From: Corynebacterium sp.
GTDB lineage: Bacteria; Actinomycetota; Actinomycetes; Mycobacteriales; Mycobacteriaceae
Direction of reading: 5' to 3'
Length of the DNA stretch: 32,915 bases
Assembly: GCF_022712275.1 (NCBI RefSeq)
Contig: NZ_JALAGU010000009.1
Span: 1-32,915, forward strand
Shown: positions 22,142 to 30,145 of the stretch, piece by piece
Numbering within the stretch: the stretch's first letter is position 1
Layout: each line of letters opens with the position of its first letter
The notes under the pieces: model-generated
What the model was told of the DNA's origin: nothing
The model's database searches: none
Seen by the model: only the letters and a program-made list of their open reading frames with translations
Position numbers and translations under genes: made by a program

Positions 22142-23242
22142 ATGGATCTCTTCGGACGATTCCGCAAGCTCGACAGCTCGCTCCAGCGTGGCCTGGACAA
22201 CGGCTTTGCGCGCGTTTTCGGTGGCGAGGTCGTCCCTGCCGAGATTGACGAGCTGCTCAAGCAGGAGGTGGAGGACGCACTGATGGAGGACAGCTCCGGC
22301 GCCCTCCACGCACCGTCCACCTATGAGGTGCATCTCGCCGCCCGCGACCATGACAATCTCATCTCGCAGCGCCCCGACCTGGACCACGAGCTCCGCGACC
22401 GCATCAACCGCTTCATCCGCAACGAGGGCTGGACCACCTCCGCCCCGCTGACCGTGGACCTCGTCCGCGACGACGGTATGCACACCGGCCAGCTGAAGTG
22501 CCGGTCGAGCTTCACCGCCGCCCACCAGCGTGCGGCCGCCGAGGAGAAGAAGGGTGCCGCGTCCTCGTCTGCTGCTTCCCCCGGCACGTCCACCGACGCC
22601 CCCGAGTGGCCCAGCTCCGAGCCGGACTCCGGCCGCTCCCCCGTCGCCCGCCCCTACAATGCCGACGGCGATGCCGGCGCAGCCGCCGCCGGTGCCGCAG
22701 CAGCCGGCTCCCTCGCCGGCCTCGCCCACCCGCAGGGCCGGGCGTCCTCGGCGTCCGCCTGGGGACAGTCGACGTCCGCGCCGGAGAACCGGCCGGAATC
22801 GCGCCCCGAGCAGCGTCCGGAAGCACAGTCGGAACCTGCGTCCGAACCGGAACGACGCCCCGAACCCGCACCCGAGACCGAGGTCGTCCCCGGCCCGACC
22901 GCCGAAGCGGTCCACGGTGCCGACGGGGCCACCGGTGCCGGTGACGGCACCCCGCAGCGCACCGTCACCCTCTACCTCCAGGACGGCTCCGACCGCACCT
23001 ACGTCCTCAACCAGGGCAGCAACACCATCGGCCGCGGCAACCAGGTCGACTTCCGCCTCCCGGACACCGGCGTCTCCCGCCGCCACGGGGACATCACCTG
23101 GGACGGTTTCGACGCCGTCTACACCGACCTGCGGTCCACCAACGGCACCACCGTCAACGACATCCCGGTGGAGAACTGGCTCCTCGCCGACGGCGACGTC
23201 ATCTCCCTGGGTCACAGCAGCATCGAGGTGCGCTTCAGCTGA
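22142..23242 (+). CDS. fhaA: FhaA: FHA-domain protein with DUF3662 N-terminus
   Basis: The protein has 366 residues. The N-terminal domain (about 1-125; LFGRFRKLDSSLQRGLDNGF, then GGEVVPAEIDELLKQEVEDAL) is the DUF3662 domain that marks FhaA of mycobacteria and corynebacteria. A low-complexity Pro/Glu/Ala linker follows (about 140-275). The C-terminal FHA domain (about 276-366) has IGRGNQVDFRLPD, VSRRHGDI and STNGTTVND, the residues that read phosphothreonine. In mycobacteria FhaA binds kinase-phosphorylated partners (e.g. the MviN pseudokinase) and restrains peptidoglycan synthesis. ATG 22142 begins where FhaA homologues begin, after AGGA. It heads the operon. Confidence 0.95.
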   Translation: MDLFGRFRKLDSSLQRGLDNGFARVFGGEVVPAEIDELLKQEVEDALMEDSSGALHAPSTYEVHLAARDHDNLISQRPDLDHELRDRINRFIRNEGWTTSAPLTVDLVRDDGMHTGQLKCRSSFTAAHQRAAAEEKKGAASSSAASPGTSTDAPEWPSSEPDSGRSPVARPYNADGDAGAAAAGAAAAGSLAGLAHPQGRASSASAWGQSTSAPENRPESRPEQRPEAQSEPASEPERRPEPAPETEVVPGPTAEAVHGADGATGAGDGTPQRTVTLYLQDGSDRTYVLNQGSNTIGRGNQVDFRLPDTGVSRRHGDITWDGFDAVYTDLRSTNGTTVNDIPVENWLLADGDVISLGHSSIEVRFS

Positions 23243-23371
23243 CGGACACATCCGTACCCCGCCCGACCCCGGAGCATCCGTCACGACCCCTCCAAACACA
23301 GGTACCTGCCGTAAAGTGGGCACAGCTGTACCCCTGCCCACCGTCCGTGACATCCGTGAGGAGTTGCCCCT

Positions 23372-23866
23372 ATGCAGTCCACCCTGGTCCTGGTCGTCAA
23401 GATCGGCCTGCTGGTCGTGCTCTGGCTGTTCATCTGGGTCGCCGTCCGCGCGATGAACCGCGACGTCGGACGCGCCGCCACCGCCGGTGCCGTTCCCGTC
23501 GGTGGCGGCAAGGCCGCCTACGCTGCGTCCGCCCCCGCCCAGCACCGCGGCCGGGGATTCTCCCGCAGCGTCGGGCCTCAGTCCCTCGCACTGACGACGG
23601 GACCACTGACCGGCACGACCCTGGCCCTCGCCGGATACGACGAGGTCACCGTGGGCAGGTCATCGGGCTGCACCCTCGTCCTCGAGGACGACTTCGCCTC
23701 CGGCACCCACGCCCGGCTGATCCGCCGTGGCCCGGACTGGTACCTCGAGGATCTCGACTCGCGCAACGGCACATTCCTGGCCGGCCAGCGCATCGACCAG
23801 CCGGAACCCCTGCGTGCAGGCAGTGAGTTCCGCATCGGCCAGACCACAGTGAGGATGGACGCATGA
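23372..23866 (+). CDS. fhaB: FhaB/FipA: membrane-anchored FHA-domain protein
   Basis: The protein has 164 residues. Residues 5-27 (LVLVVKIGLLVVLWLFIWVAV) are a membrane anchor, then a short linker leads to the FHA domain (about 75-164) with VTVGRSSGCTLVLEDDFASGTHARL and LDSRNGTFL. FhaB in relatives binds phosphorylated partners such as the kinases and divisome proteins and thereby places cell wall synthesis. GAGGAG precedes ATG 23372. The stop overlaps the pstP start (ATGA), so phosphatase and FHA reader are translated together. Confidence 0.95.
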   Translation: MQSTLVLVVKIGLLVVLWLFIWVAVRAMNRDVGRAATAGAVPVGGGKAAYAASAPAQHRGRGFSRSVGPQSLALTTGPLTGTTLALAGYDEVTVGRSSGCTLVLEDDFASGTHARLIRRGPDWYLEDLDSRNGTFLAGQRIDQPEPLRAGSEFRIGQTTVRMDA

Positions 23867-25602
23867 CGTCGGAGACACTCGCCCTCAATTTCGCCGCCCA
23901 CTCCGACCGTGGTCTGGTGCGCGGCAACAACGAGGACTCCGCCGTCGCGGCGTCCAACCTGCTCGCCCTGGCCGACGGCATGGGCGGCCACGCCGCCGGT
24001 GAAATCGCCTCGCAGCTGATGATCGAGGCCCTGCTGCCGCTCAACGCCCAGTTCCTCGGCGATGCTGCCCGGGACATCACCGTCGACCGGCTGCCCGGCA
24101 TGCTCGTCGAGGCGATGGACAACGGAAACCGCGCCATCGCCGCGCACGTCGACGAGAACCCGACCCTCGACGGCATGGGCTGCACCCTGAGCTCCCTGCT
24201 CTTCTTCGACGGCCGGATGGGCGTCTGCCACGTCGGCGACTCCCGCGGCTACCTGCTGCGCGACGACGTCCTCACCCAGATCACCAAGGACGACACCTAC
24301 GTCCAGTCCCTCGTCGACGAGGGCAAGCTCGACCCGGCGGACGTCTCCAGCCATCCGCAGCGCTCACTGATCCTCAAGGCCCTCACCGGACGCCCCGTCG
24401 AACCGACCCTGCAACTGCTCGAGGTCCACGCCGGCGACCGGTTCATGCTCTGCTCCGACGGCCTGTCCGACCCGGTCAGCGCGGATACCATCCGCGAGGT
24501 CCTGGCCACCGGCACGCCCGACGAGGCCGCCACGAAGCTCATCGACCTGGCACTGCGCGGCGGTGGCCCCGACAACGTCACCGTTGTCGTCGCCGATGTC
24601 GTCGACACCGCCGACACAGACGCCGGTGGCACAGGCGCTGATGGCGCCCTCGCACTGCCGACCGTCGCCGCACTCGCCGGTGCGATCAACTCCGACGAGA
24701 CTGAACTTCCCCGCCCGGACACCGCCGCCGGACGCGCCATGGCCGTCAACGTGGTCAACAGTTCCTCCCCGACGCCGCCCGCCGACCAGGGGAAGGACGA
24801 CGTGTCCGCCGCGCCCGGCACCGACCCGAACGCGATGCCGCCGATGCGCCGCTCCCGGCGCGTCGGACGCCGTCGTGACGCCGGTTCCCCCGGCGCGTCC
24901 ACCGAGGATCAGGCGGACCCCGACCGTGTCGGTGACGCCGGTACCTCCGGCCGGCGCCACCCGAAGCGACGTCGCCGCATCCTCATCGCCCTGACCGTCG
25001 TCGTCGCCCTGGTGGTCATCGCCGGTATCGGTGGCTGGATCGCCAAGCGCAACCTCGACGACTCCTACTTCGTCGCCGTGGCATCCTCCGACGATGTGCC
25101 GACTCCGTCGACCACGTCGTCCACGGCGCCCACCACGGCCGCCGCACCCACCAGCGCCGACCCGTCGACCACGGAACCCGCGGCACCGACGACGGGCGCG
25201 GCGTCCCCCTCGACCACCCTGGACGCGGACGATCCGGAGGCCGCCGCAGCAGCGAAGGGCACCCCGATCCTCATCTACCAGGGTGCTCCGGGCAGTTTCC
25301 TCGGTATCTCGCTGAACTCCGCCTACCAGGAGATTTGCCTCAGCGAGGACGGCGAGATCCGGCTGCTGCCCGCCGGTTCCGACGATCCCTGCCACCGGTT
25401 CACCACCGCCGACCTCACCCCGGCGGCCCGCGGTACCCTCGACACGCTCCCGCGGGACTCCTACCAGTCCGTCCAGGACCAGCTGCGCCGCCTGTCGGCA
25501 CAGACCCTGCCTATCTGCGTGACCCGGGACTCCGACCGTGACAGCGGCGGGGACCCCTCGGACCTCACGACCCCGGGCGTGTCCTGCCGGGAGGTGGACT
25601 GA
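23863..25602 (+). CDS. pstP: PstP: PP2C-type Ser/Thr phosphatase
   Basis: The protein has 579 residues. The cytoplasmic PP2C domain (1-245) has RGNNEDS (about 20-26), ADGMGGHAAGE (D38), GMGCTLSSLLF, HVGDSRGYLLR, CSDGLSDPV and GGPDNVTVVVADV. These are the metal-binding Asp residues of the family. A charged linker, an RRHPKRRRR stop and a membrane helix (about 373-393, ILIALTVVVALVVIAGIG) follow, then a Thr/Pro/Ala-rich external part of about 185 residues with four late cysteines. It dephosphorylates PknA, PknB and their targets such as FhaB. The next gene follows 1 base after its stop. Confidence 0.96.
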   Translation: MTSETLALNFAAHSDRGLVRGNNEDSAVAASNLLALADGMGGHAAGEIASQLMIEALLPLNAQFLGDAARDITVDRLPGMLVEAMDNGNRAIAAHVDENPTLDGMGCTLSSLLFFDGRMGVCHVGDSRGYLLRDDVLTQITKDDTYVQSLVDEGKLDPADVSSHPQRSLILKALTGRPVEPTLQLLEVHAGDRFMLCSDGLSDPVSADTIREVLATGTPDEAATKLIDLALRGGGPDNVTVVVADVVDTADTDAGGTGADGALALPTVAALAGAINSDETELPRPDTAAGRAMAVNVVNSSSPTPPADQGKDDVSAAPGTDPNAMPPMRRSRRVGRRRDAGSPGASTEDQADPDRVGDAGTSGRRHPKRRRRILIALTVVVALVVIAGIGGWIAKRNLDDSYFVAVASSDDVPTPSTTSSTAPTTAAAPTSADPSTTEPAAPTTGAASPSTTLDADDPEAAAAAKGTPILIYQGAPGSFLGISLNSAYQEICLSEDGEIRLLPAGSDDPCHRFTTADLTPAARGTLDTLPRDSYQSVQDQLRRLSAQTLPICVTRDSDRDSGGDPSDLTTPGVSCREVD

Positions 25603-25603
25603 C

Positions 25604-26995
25604 ATGGTCCGCCTGGTTCCGAAGGTGCGCTCCTCGCACGTCCGGCCGCTCGAGTTCGGCCTGCTGATCTTCTCGGCCCTGATCCTCGGCATCGCCGTCA
25701 TCGCCCTGCAGCTGTCGCAGTCCGACGCCGCGACCCGCGCCGGCGGCGAGGCCACCGGCCTGACCTCCGAGGTCTTCACCGTCCTCGGTGGCTTTATCGT
25801 GGTCTTCGGCGTCGCCCATGTGGTGATGTGTCTCAAGGCACCGGACGCCGACCAGCTCATGCTGCCCATCGCCGCCCTGCTCAACGCCATCGGCCTGGTG
25901 ATGATCTACCGCATCGACCTCGCCGCGGAGACCACGCGCGCGAACTCGCAGATCATGTGGACGGTCATCGGTGTGGCGATCTTCTGTGCCGTCATCATCT
26001 TCATGCGGTCCCACCAGAACCTGCAGAACTACGCCTACCTGCTCGGTCTCGGCGGGCTGTTCCTGTCCGCCCTGCCGATCGTCTGGCCGACGTCGATCAA
26101 CTCCGACGCCAAGGTGTGGATCAGTCTCGGCCCGTTCTCCATCCAGCCCGGTGAGTTCGCGAAGATCATGCTGCTGATCTTCTTCGCCGCCCTGCTGGTC
26201 AACAAGCGCACCCTGTTCACCGTGGCGGGACGCCGCGTCCTCGGTCTGCAGTTCCCGCGGCTGCGCGACCTTGGGCCGATCCTGCTGGTCTGGGGCGTGG
26301 CGATCCTCATCTCCATCTTCCAGAACGACTTCGGCCCCGCGCTGCTGCTCTTCGGCACGGTCCTCGGGATGCTCTACATCGCCACCGGCCGGTCGTCCTG
26401 GCTGATCATCGGTGTGGGCCTGGCGGTCATCGGCGGATGGAGCGTCTTCCAGATCTCCGACAAGATCCAGGACCGCTTCACCAACTTCCTCGACCCGCTG
26501 GCCACCTACGACGACGGCACCGGCTACCAGCTGTCCCAGGCACTGTTCGGGATGAGCTTCGGTGGCGTGACCGGCACCGGCATCGGCCAGGGCTACCCGC
26601 AGCTCGTGCCGGTGGCCTACGCCGACTTCATCCTCTCCTCCATCGGTGAGGAGCTCGGCTTCATCGGTCTGGCCGCCGTCCTCATTCTCTTCGCGGTCCT
26701 GGTGACCCGCGGCATGGTCACCGCGCTGAACGCGCCGGACTCTTTCGGCAAGCTCGTCGCCGCAGGACTGTCGCTGACCATCGCCATCCAGATCTTCGTG
26801 GTCACCGGCGGTGTCTCGAAGCTGCTGCCGATGACCGGACTGACCACACCGTTCATGTCGCACGGCGGGTCAAGTCTGCTCGCGAACTACCTGTTGCTCG
26901 CGATCCTGCTGAAGATCTCGCACGACACCCGCACCCGGGCGAAGGACGCCGCAGCCGAGACCACCAGTGACAACCGGGCGGAGGTGCCCCAGTGA
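25604..26995 (+). CDS. rodA: RodA/FtsW-family peptidoglycan glycosyltransferase (SEDS)
   Basis: The protein has 463 residues with about ten membrane helices. GGGAGG precedes ATG 25604, which fits the homologous N-terminus RPLEFGLLIFSALILG. SEDS hallmarks are seen: WISLGPFSIQPGEFAKI (W-I-x-LG-x-x-x-x-QP-x-E), FGPALLLFGT, GTGIGQGYPQLVPVAYADF and FIFSSIGEELGF-like ILSSIGEELGFIG, PMTGLTTPFMSHGGSSLL. SEDS proteins polymerise lipid II into glycan and pair with a class B PBP, here encoded next door with a 4-base overlap. In rod-shaped actinobacteria this RodA acts in polar growth. Confidence 0.96.
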   Translation: MVRLVPKVRSSHVRPLEFGLLIFSALILGIAVIALQLSQSDAATRAGGEATGLTSEVFTVLGGFIVVFGVAHVVMCLKAPDADQLMLPIAALLNAIGLVMIYRIDLAAETTRANSQIMWTVIGVAIFCAVIIFMRSHQNLQNYAYLLGLGGLFLSALPIVWPTSINSDAKVWISLGPFSIQPGEFAKIMLLIFFAALLVNKRTLFTVAGRRVLGLQFPRLRDLGPILLVWGVAILISIFQNDFGPALLLFGTVLGMLYIATGRSSWLIIGVGLAVIGGWSVFQISDKIQDRFTNFLDPLATYDDGTGYQLSQALFGMSFGGVTGTGIGQGYPQLVPVAYADFILSSIGEELGFIGLAAVLILFAVLVTRGMVTALNAPDSFGKLVAAGLSLTIAIQIFVVTGGVSKLLPMTGLTTPFMSHGGSSLLANYLLLAILLKISHDTRTRAKDAAAETTSDNRAEVPQ

Positions 26996-28443
26996 ACCGC
27001 GCAATCAGGAACGTCTCCGTCTTCGTCTTCGTGCTCATCGCGATCCTCCTGGTCAACCTGACCTGGATCCAGGGCTTCCAGACGGACACCTACGCCCACA
27101 ACTCCCGCAACGCCCGCCAGTACTTCGAGACCAAGTCCGTCCCGCGCGGCCAGATCACCGCCGGTGGTCAGATCCTGGCCCAGTCCACCCCGGACGAGGA
27201 CGGTTTCTACCAGCGCGCCTACCCGACCGCGCCGGCCGCCTACGGCTCGGTCATCGGCTACCTCTCCGACCGCTACGGTGCCGCCGGCATCGAGCAGTCG
27301 CAGAACTCCATCCTCGACGGCACCGATGATTCCCTGCTGCCCAGCCAGGTGTGGGACACCCTCACCGGCAAGGAGAAGCGCGGTGCGAACGTCGAGCTGA
27401 CCCTCAACCCGTCCGTGCAGCAGACGGCCTACGACCAGCTGTCGAATGCCGGCTACTCCGGTTCGGTCGTCGCGCTGCGTCCGTCGACCGGCGAGATCCT
27501 GGGCATGGCGTCCACCCCCTCCTACGATCCGGAGGCCGTCTCCTCGAGCGACTCCGAGGCCGCGGACGCCACCTTCGAGGCACTGCAGAACGACGAGAAC
27601 GCCCCGCTGCTCAACCGCTCCACCCAGCAGACCCAGCCCCCGGGATCGACCTTCAAGCTGATCACCACCGCCACCGCCCTGGCCGACGGCGACAGCGCCG
27701 ACACCCTGGTCACCGGTTCCCCGCAGATCACCCTGCCCGACGGCACCACCACCCTGGAGAACTACGGCGGTTCCTCCTGCGGTGCCGACCAGGTGACCCT
27801 GCGCACCGCCTTCGAGAAGTCCTGCAACACCGCCTTCGTGGACCTCTCCCAGCGCCACGGCACGGATGCCTTCAAGGACACCGCCAAGGCCTTCGGCATC
27901 GACGAGGAGAACACGTTCGGCCACGTCGGCCTGCCGGTGCAGGACTCGACCGTCGGCGAGATCCCCGACGCGTCCGCCCTGGCACAGTCCGCCATCGGCC
28001 AGCGCGACGTCGCCCTGACCCCGCTGCAGAATGCGGTCATCGCAGCGACGATCGCCAACGGCGGCAAGCGGATGGAACCGCACCTCGTCAAGGAAGTCAC
28101 CGGCGCGGACCTCAAGCCGCTGGAGACGACGAAGCCGAAGGAGGTCAACCAGGCCATCGACGGCGAGATCGCCTCGCAGCTCACCGACCTCATGAAGGAC
28201 GCCGAGACCTACGCCGGCGGCACCATGGGGCTGGCCTCGAAGACGGGTACCGCCGAGCACGGTGAGGACTCCCGCAACTCCAACCCGCACGCCTGGTACG
28301 TCGCCTTCGCCCCCGAGGGTGACGTCGCCGTGGCCGTCCTCGTCGAGAACGGCGGTGACCGTGGCCAGGCTGCGACCGGTGGTGCCGTCGCCGGCCCGAT
28401 CGGCCGTGCCGTCATCCAGGCCGCCCTCCAGGAGGCGCAGTAA
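26992..28443 (+). CDS. pbpA: PbpA: class B penicillin-binding protein
   Basis: The protein has 483 residues and starts at GTG 26992, overlapping the rodA stop (GTGA). An N-terminal membrane anchor (about 8-25, VFVFVLIAILLVNLTWI) is followed by a dimerisation domain (to about 130) and a transpeptidase domain with all three active-site motifs: S219-T-F-K222 in PPGSTFKLI, S277-C-N279 and K417-T-G in SKTGTAEHG. It cross-links peptidoglycan made by RodA. Mycobacterial PbpA is phosphorylated by PknB. The pknA start follows the stop without a gap. No unusual feature was seen. Confidence 0.96.
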   Translation: MNRAIRNVSVFVFVLIAILLVNLTWIQGFQTDTYAHNSRNARQYFETKSVPRGQITAGGQILAQSTPDEDGFYQRAYPTAPAAYGSVIGYLSDRYGAAGIEQSQNSILDGTDDSLLPSQVWDTLTGKEKRGANVELTLNPSVQQTAYDQLSNAGYSGSVVALRPSTGEILGMASTPSYDPEAVSSSDSEAADATFEALQNDENAPLLNRSTQQTQPPGSTFKLITTATALADGDSADTLVTGSPQITLPDGTTTLENYGGSSCGADQVTLRTAFEKSCNTAFVDLSQRHGTDAFKDTAKAFGIDEENTFGHVGLPVQDSTVGEIPDASALAQSAIGQRDVALTPLQNAVIAATIANGGKRMEPHLVKEVTGADLKPLETTKPKEVNQAIDGEIASQLTDLMKDAETYAGGTMGLASKTGTAEHGEDSRNSNPHAWYVAFAPEGDVAVAVLVENGGDRGQAATGGAVAGPIGRAVIQAALQEAQ

Positions 28444-30060
28444 ATGAGCGACGAGACGACAGCCTTCCCCCCCGGTGACCGGTCCAGCGACCCGCACCGG
28501 GAGGACGCCCGACGCATGCAGCGCGTCCTCGACTCCCACTACGGGCACCGGTTCCAGGTCGACCGCGTCATCGGCCGCGGTGGCATGTCCACCGTCTGGC
28601 TCGCCGCGGATTCCGGCGCCGGAGAGACCGGGGAGACCGGCAAGACCCCTGCCCGCGATGTCGCGGTGAAGGTCCTCAAGCCCGAGCTCACCGACGACGC
28701 CGAGTTCCGCGCCCGGTTCCGCGCCGAGGCGGAGGCCGCCGAGACGGTCCACTCCCAGCACGTCGTGGAGACCTACGACTACGGCGAGGTACCCGACGTC
28801 GACGGCACCGGCGTGACCTACTGCTTCATCGTCATGGAGTATGTCCAGGGTGAGTCGCTGGCGGACATCCTCGCCCGCGAGCGCACCTTGCCCGAGGTCA
28901 TGGCGCTGGACCTGCTGACCCAGGCGGCAACCGGTCTGCAGGCGATCCACGACCGTGGGCTGGTCCACCGGGACATCAAACCCGGCAACCTCATGATCAC
29001 CGCCGACGGCCTGGTGAAGGTCACCGACTTCGGGATCGCCAAGGCGGCGTCCGCCGTGCCGCTGACCCGCACCGGCATGGTCGTCGGCACCGCACAGTAC
29101 GTCTCCCCGGAGCAGGCGCAGGGCCATGATGTCGGCCCGACGAGCGACGTCTACTCGCTCGGCGTCGTCGGCTACGAGATCCTCGCCGGGCACCGCCCGT
29201 TCTCCGGGGAGTCGACGGTCTCCGTGGCACTGAAGCACATCAGCACCCCGGCCCCGCAGATCCCCGGGGAGGTCTCCACCCCGGTGCGCGAGCTCATCGA
29301 CATCTGCCTGCGCAAGGATCCGCGCACCCGCTACGCCGACGGTGGCGAGCTGGCCGCCGCGGCCGTGAAGGTGCGGGCCGGTGGCATGCCGCCGGTGCCG
29401 GTGTCGATGTCGGCTCAGACCCGGGCGGTCAGTGCGCCGCCGGTCGCCCCGGCCACGCAGACCCGGCTGGGCCGGGTCACCGACCCGTCGAACATGGGAC
29501 CGGCGCCGCGTCCCACCGGACAGCAGAACACCGGTCAGGCCGCGCAGACCGCCGCCCCGCAGCGTCCTGTGAAGAAGAAGTCCGGCAACGGCTGGATCTG
29601 GTTCATCGTCATCGTCGCCATCGCCGGGATCGGCGTCCTCGTGTGGGCGCTGTCCTCGGGCCTGGGCGACTCCGGCGAGGAATCCCCGACCCGGACAACG
29701 ACCGTCATCGAGCAGGTCCCGGTGGACCCTCCGGAGCAGCAGTGGACCCCGGAGGAGACCCCCGAGGACACGCCGGAGCAGACCGTCCCGGAGACCACCG
29801 ACAACAATCTGCCGACGACCGAGAACCCCGGCCCGACCTCGACCCCGGGCACCGGGAGCAACGGGTCCACACCGACGACTCCCACCACCCCGGACAACGG
29901 GGACGACGGGAGTAACAACGGCGGCACCGACAACGGTGAGAACGGTGGACAGACCAACGGTAACGGCGGGGCGAACAGCGCCATGCCGTCGGAACCGGAG
30001 GCGACCGGCACCGGAGATCGCGCCGCGGACGCCGCGGATGACGCGGGACTGACGCTGTGA
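28444..30060 (+). CDS. pknA: PknA: membrane Ser/Thr protein kinase
   Basis: The protein has 538 residues. The kinase domain (about 30-310) has GRGGMSTVWLA (ATP loop), K76 in VAVKVLK, H-R-D177-I-K-P-G-N, D195-F-G and the activation loop GTAQYVSPEQAQG with phosphorylatable Thr residues (PLTRTGMVVGT). A juxtamembrane linker and a helix at about 383-403 (WIWFIVIVAIAGIGVLVWAL) follow. The outside part (130 residues) is Pro/Thr/Glu- and then Asn/Gly-rich and has no PASTA repeat. PknA is the partner kinase of PknB and regulates growth and cell shape. Its start follows directly on the pbpA stop (TAAATG). Confidence 0.96.
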   Translation: MSDETTAFPPGDRSSDPHREDARRMQRVLDSHYGHRFQVDRVIGRGGMSTVWLAADSGAGETGETGKTPARDVAVKVLKPELTDDAEFRARFRAEAEAAETVHSQHVVETYDYGEVPDVDGTGVTYCFIVMEYVQGESLADILARERTLPEVMALDLLTQAATGLQAIHDRGLVHRDIKPGNLMITADGLVKVTDFGIAKAASAVPLTRTGMVVGTAQYVSPEQAQGHDVGPTSDVYSLGVVGYEILAGHRPFSGESTVSVALKHISTPAPQIPGEVSTPVRELIDICLRKDPRTRYADGGELAAAAVKVRAGGMPPVPVSMSAQTRAVSAPPVAPATQTRLGRVTDPSNMGPAPRPTGQQNTGQAAQTAAPQRPVKKKSGNGWIWFIVIVAIAGIGVLVWALSSGLGDSGEESPTRTTTVIEQVPVDPPEQQWTPEETPEDTPEQTVPETTDNNLPTTENPGPTSTPGTGSNGSTPTTPTTPDNGDDGSNNGGTDNGENGGQTNGNGGANSAMPSEPEATGTGDRAADAADDAGLTL

Positions 30061-30071
30061 TTGCTGGTAGT

Positions 30072-30086
30072 GGTGTTAACAACACC
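30072..30086. promoter_or_regulatory. Palindrome before pknB (candidate operator)
   Basis: GGTGTT-AAC-AACACC is a perfect 15-bp inverted repeat in the 85-bp gap between pknA and pknB, followed by GGTAAACT. The gap, unlike the overlaps elsewhere in the operon, gives pknB room for its own control. AGGAG at 30134-30138 is its ribosome site. Confidence 0.4.
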
Positions 30087-30145
30087 GGTAAACTCACTGG
30101 AGACGCCACCGCCGGACACCCCGCGCAGTGGAAAGGAGAGGCAAC

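Noticed and set aside
22025..23545. Long minus-strand frame opposite fhaA
   Set aside because: Antisense of a well-identified gene; Gly/Arg-rich composition with no domain.
26887..29238. Very long minus-strand open frame (783 codons)
   Set aside because: It lies antisense to rodA, pbpA and pknA, which have clear family motifs; the frame is open only because of high GC at third positions and its product is an unnatural Gly/Val/Asp-rich chain.
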